Below are positions 56,722 to 64,000 of a stretch of 64,000 nucleotides of DNA, in pieces. The stretch comes from Prostheceraeus crozeri (taxonomy: Eukaryota > Platyhelminthes > Polycladida > Euryleptidae). The stretch's first letter is position 1. Each line of letters begins with the position of its first letter. Below the pieces are notes generated by a model. That model made no database searches and was not told the DNA's origin. It saw only the letters and a program-made list of their open reading frames with translations. The stretch covers positions 304,501 through 368,500 of the forward strand of contig CAJQUW010000558.1 in the NCBI GenBank assembly GCA_907163375.1, given 5' to 3'. Both the position numbers and the translations under genes were made by a program.

Positions 56722-56823
56722 ATGCTACACCAACATTAACTTCTTTATTCGAAGAGGTGACTGCTGATCATCATCTATTAGATATCTTGGCCTTGATAAT
56801 TGTGGATAAATTTGAGAATGATC
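56722..56823 (+). CDS. NHR-Roc protein, exon 4
   Basis: Acceptor taacttttcag (ending 56721), donor gtgagt at 56824, entry phase 1 and exit phase 1, matching exon 3 (46272). It encodes Y-ATPTLTSLFEEVTADHHLLD then ILALIIVDKFEND, open throughout. 102 bp. Amphipathic helix-like segments such as this occur in Roc proteins before the WDF(A/G)GQ G3 motif, but no G3 motif is seen in the rest of the window, so the next exon lies beyond 64000. Being short, it could be a chance open stretch; splice signals and phase argue for it. Confidence 0.6.
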
Positions 56824-57109
56824 GTGAGTCTAGCATATCTACACTCATCGACGCATGAAACAGATAAGTCGATGTCACTTCCTCGCGACCATATGGGGTT
56901 ATTGAAGAGTAGTTCTGTGTTACCTTAGCGACATTAGAGAGCAAACGGCATAAAGAAGAGTTCCTGTAAACAAGCCCTCTATTCCGGTATGCGACTAACA
57001 ATCTACTCTAATTTTTAGTGTTAACCGCTTTAATTCAACTATTTGTAGTCACACAGAAGTACAGATCAGCAATGGACATTCGAGATGCTGCAGTTCTAAG
57101 ATGGCCATG

Positions 57110-57600
57110 GCTCTGCTCTTTCGATAAATGCAGCTCGATCTGAAATACTTAAGTACAATCGGCAGCGAAAGCTGCCCTGTGAAACGCCGCGACATTGAAC
57201 AAATGGAAAGTGCTGACATGAGAATGATCAGATGGATGGCTGGTGCGTCATTGCGAGATCGCCGCAAGAATGAGGATATTCCACTTGCGATGGGTCTGTG
57301 CACAGTGATTCAGTGTACACTGCAGTGAAACCGCTTGCGATGGTATGGACACGTGATGATGAAAGATAGACAGGAATGTGACAGAAGTGTGATGGAGCTA
57401 GTGAATGGTGTAAGTAAGAAAGGAAGACCGAAGAAGACCTGGTCGGAAGTGGTGAAGGAAGACTTGAAAGCTCTAAGGCCCAAACCTCAAGACGCGGTCA
57501 ATCGAGATCTCCGGCGAGCCTCTCTCCGAAAAATGGGAAACCGTCCAACCCTGCGAGCAGCCGGGACAAACAGACGTTAAATGGATAGTGAGTAGTAAGT
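57110..57600 (+). pseudogene. RTE-type LINE C-terminal tail
   Basis: The + frames read MESADMRMIRWMAGASLRDR, a stop, LRWYGHVMMKDRQECDRSVM, KKGRPKKTWSEVVKEDLKAL and RDLRRASLRKMGNRPT. This is the post-RT tail with the GRPKKTW block. It ends at GTGAGTAGTAAGTGAGTGA, a typical short 3' repeat end. 5'-truncated; sense to the host gene and 290 bp after exon 4. Confidence 0.82.
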
Positions 57601-57604
57601 GAGT

Positions 57605-58485
57605 GACAATCCTTGTACCTTAGGGCTAATTCAGCATCAGTGACCGCACAAAAATCATTGCTCAATTAAAATCAGTGTTTTTATGTTCGGGTAACGAACA
57701 ACTGCTCATGAATCCCATTTGGTCACACAGGAAGTGTAATCAGCAGGATTCATATGTCGATGAGTGTATTAGACGGGATCCACGGTGTGGCCGACTGACA
57801 TTGTTCTGTTTCCAAATCAGAAGTTTGTATGGATGAATGTTGAACATTGAAACGTTCAACTAGACTTGAATATTTGAATGTACATGTATGTTGTTCTTGT
57901 ATGATGCTCGAAATCATTTTATACAGCAATCACTATGGAAATGCATGAATTGTCGAAGAATACATCTCTTAAAATGATGCACCTCGTATTTTGTTCGATA
58001 AATGATTAACTTTGATTAGTGTATTATTCTTCGATAATCCCTATCCTTCCATAGCACTTTCTGCATAAAATGATTTCGAGCGTCATGCAATCACTCCACT
58101 GGTTGATTCATGTAGCGAAAAGTGTAAATCGAAAAATTCGTATGACTAGATGTAGTTACGGTGCAGGCCTACGTATATTTCACTAAAAAATGGTATGTTT
58201 TCATTATGAAAAAATAATATCATTTTATATCATATGATGTCTGACTTATCTATTTGACATATCTTTCCTCACATATCATTACCTATTCAATATTTTGTTA
58301 GCCACTACGTGTGGGACCTCGTTCGTCTGGGTTTGAGTGTTCAGGTCAGGTGTCGAAACACTAGACGAGTACCTGCTGATGACTGACGGACTGCAGTGGT
58401 ATGTCTTATATCCCTTAATCGGCAGCTGAAGTAGTGGTCGAAGTATTGTATTCCATATCATATCATTGTGGATGAAGACAAATGG
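57605..58485. other. No recognisable gene; contains the right copy of the dispersed repeat
   Basis: 58095-58240 repeats 55662-55688 plus 56313-56430. Nothing else is supported. Confidence 0.55.
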
Positions 58486-58491
58486 AGGAAC

Positions 58492-59097
58492 CACAGAATT
58501 AGATTCATCTGCGCGCGCTTCGGTTTCCTAGAAAGGAAGGGTTATATTTAGCCTTAATATCGAAATGGCACATCACCGAATTAGACAACTTGCTCCTTCT
58601 CGAATGGATAATTCGTTTATCACTTGCCATTGAAAATAGCAAACAATAAGCTGTGAGCAGAGGACACCAGAGCCAGTGAGAGATGCGTGCGTGCTGTGAT
58701 ATCAGTTTGCACACAACAAAACATACATCGTCTAGCTAACATTCGATTCAGTGTATGTAGCATGCAGTAAGGAATGGTGAGAGGACGATGGTGAAATCAT
58801 CAAGTGAACTAATTTTCGTACGCCTGCTACTTTCTTTAATAATGATCGGAAGGGCTTACATTATGGAGAAAACTTGTGCGCAATGATCTGAATTCTTCGA
58901 ATCTGAAGGAATTTTGGCAATCGAAGTACTTTGCTGGAACTCACATTAATCCGCAAGCGACGCACGACTTTTATTTCTATCTCTGTAAGGCATTAGGAAT
59001 TCCTTTTTGCTCACTTAATAGGTTCCTCAATGTGCCGTCAATTTCATATTTATCACACTTCTAGCACACCGAAGCAGACAAAATATTTAATTCTGTG
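58492..59097. mobile_element. hAT-like non-autonomous element, copy 3 (606 bp)
   Basis: It starts CACAGAATTAGA and ends TTTAATTCTGTG; same orientation as and about 90 percent identical by eye to 18228-18832. The left flank is GGAGGAAC as in copy 1, the right flank GAAGAAAT. No coding capacity. Confidence 0.8.
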
Positions 59098-59099
59098 GA

Positions 59100-59580
59100 A
59101 GAAATATTGGATTCCACAGTATTATAGGCGCATTAAGAGACTGGCGATAACAAATTCAAGTTAAGAAATAGTATTTTCCATGTGTAGCGGTAGGTACAGT
59201 GTGCATAGTTCGATTGTTTTCGGCGCAGTAAATTGTCACTGTTATTCTATTGTTTACCTCCATTATCCACTTTCCAGTTGTTCACTATTACCATTATCCA
59301 CCTTGTGTAGTGTCAGATATAGTGTGGCATTAGCTCACTTGTAATTGGTGTAGTAGTATCATTGTAGTTCCATGATTTACCTCCACTTTTTTATTTCCAC
59401 TCCATCTGTAGTCGGTACACTATATTAGACGTCTATGTTGAACGTGTGCGCGGCAGTGTTTGGAATCTATGTTAGTAGTATATTAGCAACAGGAATGAGT
59501 AGTGTTACAAGTCTTACCAGATATTGGGCCAATGCTGATCAATTTTAATTCGTTGCCACGAGAAAGCTCCGTTGAGCTCT
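59100..59580. other. No recognisable gene
   Basis: Short internal repeats of CCATTATCCAC (59262-59310); nothing else supported. Confidence 0.5.
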
Positions 59581-59585
59581 TTTAA

Positions 59586-60899
59586 GATGCGTTTACATAT
59601 GAAACTTTATTGCTGCCACCTAACTTGCACGTGTAAACGCTACTGACACTAGATTGCTGACATTTTTAGAAGTTGCTGCAACCGAGTGTCAGTGAAAATA
59701 CTGCGCGTTGCGCGTGTAAACGGCTCCTGACACTTTCTGAAAAGTGTCTGCCACAAGTGTCAGCAAAGTTGAAAGAGGCGCAACTTTTAGTTGACACTTT
59801 TACTGACACTCGCACGACCGTGATCAGAACACAGCGACCTGACTTCTTGGAGGCTGGATTTGTTCTTGCTTTACTCATTATCACCAGCCATTAAATTTCT
59901 AATGATGTGCTACTCTACATAATTCATTTATTAAATGCATATTTTCTGATTTTGCCACTGCGTACTATTGTGTATACAGTTTACATCAATTTCACCTTCA
60001 TTTTACTAGGACAAAATAGGTTTTCCTGACTATCATTGTACAAGAAGCTCCGTCTGCTGGTGGGAGTATCTAGGATTGTTTGATCTGGAATATCTCATCA
60101 CAAGACATGACTTACATCTGTCTATTTTTGCGTGGGAATTTAATCATCGACTTTGCAGTCGTGTATCGGCGCTAGGCCACTTGGCAACTTTGCAATAGAT
60201 AAAAACATCAGCTGGTGGGACTTATCTTTCTCGAATAAAATGAATCATTGATTGATTCGTTGTTATGTTGACATCGACAAATTTATACAGCATTCAACAA
60301 AACATTTAGAAAAACGATGATCGCTGGTTCAACAATGATTGACAGTGACAATGAAATGCCACAAGCGAAAAGTGAATGTACAAGGGCGTTAAACGACAAC
60401 TTGATCGGTGAATGCGAGCAGTAATATTGAAGTAGAATAACAATGCGATGAAGATTGCCGCGAAATTCAAAATAGACAACAAGGAGATAGTGAAAGATAC
60501 ACAACCTCATGACTCAGTTCCACAACGAAATGAAAAAGTCGGGGAGTGGTGCGAGCGATAAATCCGTCAGGAATTTTCTAAGACAATGAAGTTCATTCAA
60601 TGCTCAAATGCAGGTTGCGAGTCAACAGATACATTAAGTTTCAGTACCGATAGGCTACATTTATCGCATCACATTATTCAGCATACTTTCTTGATTCGAA
60701 TGAAATTTTGTGAAATTGATGTAATCGCTTGGTGTAAACGCTCCTGCAAGTCTCCCGCAATTTTCTGACTGTTCATAGATCGATTGAGTCTCAGTCGCAA
60801 TTTTTCTTCGATTGTCAGCAAGTTTTTAGTGTCAAGTGTAAACGGCCTCTGCAATCTGATTGCAGGTGTCAGCAATAAAGTTTCACGTGTAAACGCGTC
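59586..60899. mobile_element. PIF/Harbinger-like element with long inverted ends (1.3 kb), decayed
   Basis: The left end GATGCGTTTACATATGAAAC and the reverse-complemented right end GACGCGTTTACACGTGAAAC continue into TTTATTGCTG(C/A)CACCT, so the inverted ends exceed 35 bp. TTAA lies outside both ends (59582-59585 and 60900-60903). GTGTCAG and GTGTAAACG motifs recur subterminally. Inside, a + strand frame near 60503-60590 reads HNLMTQFHNEMKKSGSGASD, resembling the 'LR--F--E--K-K-SGSGA' part of MADF/Myb-like proteins that accompany Harbinger transposases. TTAA could be piggyBac-like, but the MADF-like trace favours Harbinger. The DDE transposase is absent. Confidence 0.6.
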
Positions 60900-60904
60900 T
60901 TAAG

Positions 60905-61640
60905 AACTATTTAATCCAATGGTTACAGGAGCATTGCATTTGTACACCTGCGGATTGGAGAACGCCATCAGTTGTCATTAGGACTATTTCAATTAATCAT
61001 TCAAATTAGTAAGAATTATACTCTATTATAAATGACTGCTGAGATGATTTTCATCATCGTATAAGAATTCCACCAGTCCAGTGATTGCAACTTAGCTGCA
61101 GCAAATGATTGTGCTGCATACGAATTTTGCATCAAAGATAGGAACCTACGTAGCAAACTAATTGATTCATTTGTTTGGAAGGGAAGAACATGGCGTACTC
61201 ATAGTAAAACGCTAAGTTTAAAATAGCCTGAAATGCAGTGTGCATGAATTTCAGATAAATTCAGATTCAACTGTACAAAGCGGAAAGTTTCTAAAACATC
61301 CTATCCTATTCCAGTAAGAAAGCTATGCATAGTTACCATATCAATATCATGGATAGAGCATGTCCAACCCGAGAGAGTACACATCTTCAATGTATTATAT
61401 TTTCTCTTCTATTAAAATCTGACTTTAAGTGTCAAATTCGTTTTGCTTCTCTTATTCTGCAGTAAATGGGACCATCTTACATCTACATAATTTGCAATGT
61501 TAATCCACTTGTCCACTATTCCTATCAGCATGAGTGTTCATCAGATTTTCACTCAAGGCCAAATCTTGCTTAATTTGTGAATAATCAAACCAAACTTACA
61601 TCTGCTCAAAGTAATAAATTATATGAGATAGAAACAACAT
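60905..61640. other. No recognisable gene
   Basis: Nothing supportable is seen. Confidence 0.5.
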
Positions 61641-61649
61641 GAGAACAAT

Positions 61650-62400
61650 CCACGAATCTAAACGTCAGCTTCTAATTTCTTACTTTCTTCTTTTGCGTCT
61701 TCTTTCCTCTTCTGTTGAGGGTTGGATGATATGAGACTTCTGCAACGGGTGCGCTCCTGTGTATCGTCCGCAGACAGTCTCATCTCCCGCATAACTTCTT
61801 CAATCATCTGAAGCCATGAATTTCTTGGCCCACCGTGAGGACTGGGTCCTTCGACATTCACCTCCAGGACTCGTTGGAAAAGGTCTTCCACCGTCCTCCG
61901 CTTCACATGACCGAACCAAGGGAGTCTCCTTTCGACTGGTACAAGGCCGCATTTAGTCGTCACTTCGACACTGTCGATTCTGTCAGAGAGTGAGATTCCT
62001 GTCATGTAGCGAAGCATCCTGTCTCACCAGCGCAGTTGTTGGACCTGGTGTTGTGGTAGCCTCCATGATTCTGCACCGTTGAGAAGCACAGGCCTAGTGC
62101 ACGCATTGTATACTGAGCCCCGACATCTAAGTGTTATTGTGGATTTCTCAGAAAACTTGCCAAGAATTTCCAGTTACATCAGGCAGACGCAATTCTCGAC
62201 CGCACTGCGCGTTCAGCACCTCCTTCGCAACTTATCACTTCTTCGAGATAGTGAAACTCTTTCACGATACCAACCTCTTCCCCATCGACCTCGCAAGTCT
62301 CAACTGTACCGACACTTCCGTTTCCATCAACAGATGACTTGCATTGAAAATTTCTCTCACCGGCTAGATACCTGAGTCCAGTGTGGTGCTTGTGGCACCA
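61650..62400 (-). pseudogene. RTE-type LINE post-RT region and tail
   Basis: Minus strand: TCEVDGEEVGIVKEFHYLEE then VISCEGGAERAVRSRIASA (about 62330-62200), then TRPVLLNGAESWRLPQ (about 62095-62045), MLRYMTGISLSDRI, PWFGHVKRRTVED and a GPRNSWLQMIEEVMREM tail. The blocks are collinear with RTE-like proteins; two frame changes and lack of the RT palm show a truncated dead copy. Confidence 0.8.
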
Positions 62401-62529
62401 TTTCTTGAAATGTTTTGCAATTCTAATTTCTTACTATCCTGTTGAAATCTTCTCCATCCAGTTTGGAAGACGGCCGTCCTCCGAGGAAGGACCGCATTCT
62501 TTGATCGCGGATAGTTGTTTACTATCCTG

Positions 62530-63060
62530 GGGGAAAATGGTCTCTTCAACGGCTTCTGGTTCCATTTCTGGGTTGTCGCTCTGTCGTCTGTAGTGCCAAT
62601 CTCTCTTCATTTCTTCTCGCAAGATGCCCATCTCCACTTAAGGCTGGCTGGCTGGCAGGATTACCCGACCCCGTCCCGCGGATAGGGGCGTGGCGGGACG
62701 CTGCAGAGGCCGAGGAGGCGAGCAACCTCTCACGGGCGATGCCACAGATCGAAGACAGACCCAAAGATAGCCGCTCGGGTAGAAGTGATGGATGGACAAG
62801 AGCACAGTAAGTGGTATACATCGTGGTTTACACCACAGACAGGGCAGTCAGGAGAAGTGGACCTGTCAATCCTGAGAAGACCCTGTGTTACGAAGGAGGC
62901 TGTAGCCGTTGCAACGAATACGTGAGGGCTCACAACAGACAGCGCGAGGGAGGAACAGCTCCTCACTACTCAGTTGCCACGCTAGGGACTTGTGAAGAAA
63001 TCAAAGACGAACGAGCGGAAGTCCTCCAGGAGTTGAATTGGGAATGACGAATGAAGGACT
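62530..63060 (-). pseudogene. LINE C-terminal fragment with Cys/His knuckle (I/R1-like)
   Basis: The minus strand frame 62966-62730 reads TQGLLRIDRSTSPDCPVCGV then NHDVYHLLCSCPSI, the C-x2-C…H…C knuckle at the end of I/R1/Ingi-type LINE proteins ('P-C--C--E-T--H-L--CP'), followed by RAAIFGSVFDLW. The sequence is unusually GC-rich near 62640-62720. RT and RNase H are not present. Confidence 0.6.
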
Positions 63061-63064
63061 TCAT

Positions 63065-63500
63065 AGGAGACAGACACTGAGGAGCTGCAGAGGGGAGAGA
63101 ATTGCTCTTCTTCTTTGCACTTCTAGAAGTACGTTCTCAGTTAGTATTCTTTTTTATTTCTTGGTTTTGCATTCTTTCTTCCTGTTACTCCTAACATGCA
63201 TCTTTCTAGTCATTCCTTCCTCTGATTTCAAATTTAAGTAATTGGTTATTATTGCTAGCAAATGAATAGTCAGCTAATTCAGATGTGTGTTTAGCGGGAG
63301 GCTTACCTCGTGTGTGGGAAAATTAAATCAAAAGCTGGCTTTTGTGAGTAGTCTTGAAAATCGTCATACTCTGTGCTATTTTGGTGCTAATTGTCTACTC
63401 ATTAACACTAGAAAGACAAGCGGTCATTTTAAGTCGGAACTTTGTTTGATGTGTTCATGTGTTAATCCTTTTTGATGTAATATGGTTTCGTGATGTTTAT
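63065..63500. other. No recognisable gene
   Basis: Nothing supportable is seen. Confidence 0.5.
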
Positions 63501-63506
63501 AATATA

Positions 63507-64000
63507 CAGTAGGCGCCACATTACTTGGAACACCTGAATTTTTGCAAAAATTGTCATATGATATAGTCGGACACCAATCGATTACAAAGAGGCTATTTCT
63601 ACTTTATTCATGTGGACATTAGCTAGATTTATGCTTAGTCCAATGAGCGTTTTCAAAGGTCATGTTCATCAATTCAACATAACATTGCATTTCCTAAACG
63701 ACAAATTACTTGGGACAATATGAGAACTATTTGATTTTCCAATGTACACCCGTATTTAATGCTGAAATCTAATATTAATGGTTTCAAAATGCACAGAAAA
63801 CAAATCAGGCTCACTGTTCAGACATTTAGCCAAATCAAAACTTCGTATGTCCACCCTTTGCGTCGATCACTGCTTGCATTCTCTTGGGCATGCTGTCGAT
63901 GAGTTTTGAAAGAGTATTAGGCAGTGTTGCATCGCGGTGCCAATGTTGTATGATAGAGGAGATTAATTCTTGCTTCGTGGTTGTTGTTTTTGATGAAATC
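63507..64000 (-). mobile_element. Tc1-type element, 3' part, cut by the window edge
   Basis: The end CAGTAGGCGCCACATTACTT-GGAACACC follows a TA at 63505-63506, as in Tc1 elements. On the minus strand 63999-63835 is open and reads KQELISSIIQHWHRDATLPN then TLSKLIDSMPKRMQAVIDAK and GGHTKF before a stop, which is the typical C-terminus of Tc1 transposases ('L--SMP-R--AVI-A-GG-T-Y'). The frame seen is intact, so the unseen part could be too. The catalytic DDE residues would lie beyond 64000. Confidence 0.88.
63835..63999 (-). CDS. Tc1-type transposase, C-terminal ~54 residues (partial)
   Basis: Stop codon at 63837-63835; open to the window edge. It carries the SMPKRMQAVIDAKGGHTKF ending that follows the last catalytic region in Tc1 transposases. 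Whether the gene is complete cannot be judged here. Confidence 0.85.
   Translation of the reverse strand: MSSKTTTTKQELISSIIQHWHRDATLPNTLSKLIDSMPKRMQAVIDAKGGHTKF

Noticed and set aside
57110-64000. Next exon of the NHR-Roc gene with the WDF(A/G)GQ motif
   Set aside because: No acceptor followed by a phase-1 frame with a G3-like motif was found in the remaining sequence.

Overview
This is AT-rich, intron-dominated nuclear DNA from an animal, most likely an invertebrate. The evidence is GT-AG spliced exons separated by 10-21 kb, and a dense mix of LINE tails, Penelope-like elements (PLEs) with GIY-YIG domains, hAT, Tc1/mariner and Harbinger-like DNA transposons, and tRNA-derived SINEs. The species cannot be resolved from the sequence. 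There is no sign of prokaryotic gene organisation, CRISPR or phage.

One host gene can be followed through the window on the + strand. Exon 1 (about 7409-7943) encodes a Neuralized homology repeat (NHR) domain. Exon 2 (24880-25042) encodes a linker and a P-loop (GEDGSGKT) opening a Roc/Ras-like GTPase domain. Exon 3 (46067-46272) and exon 4 (56722-56823) continue the same reading frame. All three junctions match in phase (1, 2, 1) with consensus GT donors and AG acceptors. The introns are about 16.9, 21.0 and 10.4 kb. The gene runs off the right edge, because the rest of the GTPase domain is not seen here.

Layout: 1-7.4 kb holds a hAT-like element, a broken mariner and a PLE flanked by hammerhead ribozyme motifs in opposite orientation. 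Intron 1 (7.9-24.9 kb) holds LINE fragments, PLE-type hairpins, a hAT transposase remnant, a hAT with 8-bp target duplication, and a near-complete but broken CR1/Jockey-type LINE at 20-22.4 kb. Intron 2 (25.0-46.1 kb) holds two PLEs, an RTE-type LINE split by a hAT-like non-autonomous element with a perfect 8-bp duplication, a mariner with both ends, and a 3.1-kb array of a 32-bp minisatellite (36.67-39.81 kb). Intron 3 (46.3-56.7 kb) holds RTE tails, SINEs, a PLE flanked by two hammerheads, and a 327-bp palindrome centred on a convincing hammerhead. The last 7 kb hold LINE tails, a third copy of the hAT-like element, a Harbinger-like element and the 3' end of a Tc1 element.

The distinctive themes are (i) a large NHR-Roc gene split by repeat-filled introns, (ii) several PLE families whose terminal repeats carry hammerhead or hammerhead-like folds, often as inverted pairs, and (iii) a minisatellite with no stop codon in any minus-strand frame. 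Long stretches between these features show no recognisable gene and are listed as such. All calls come from reading the sequence; no database search was run.
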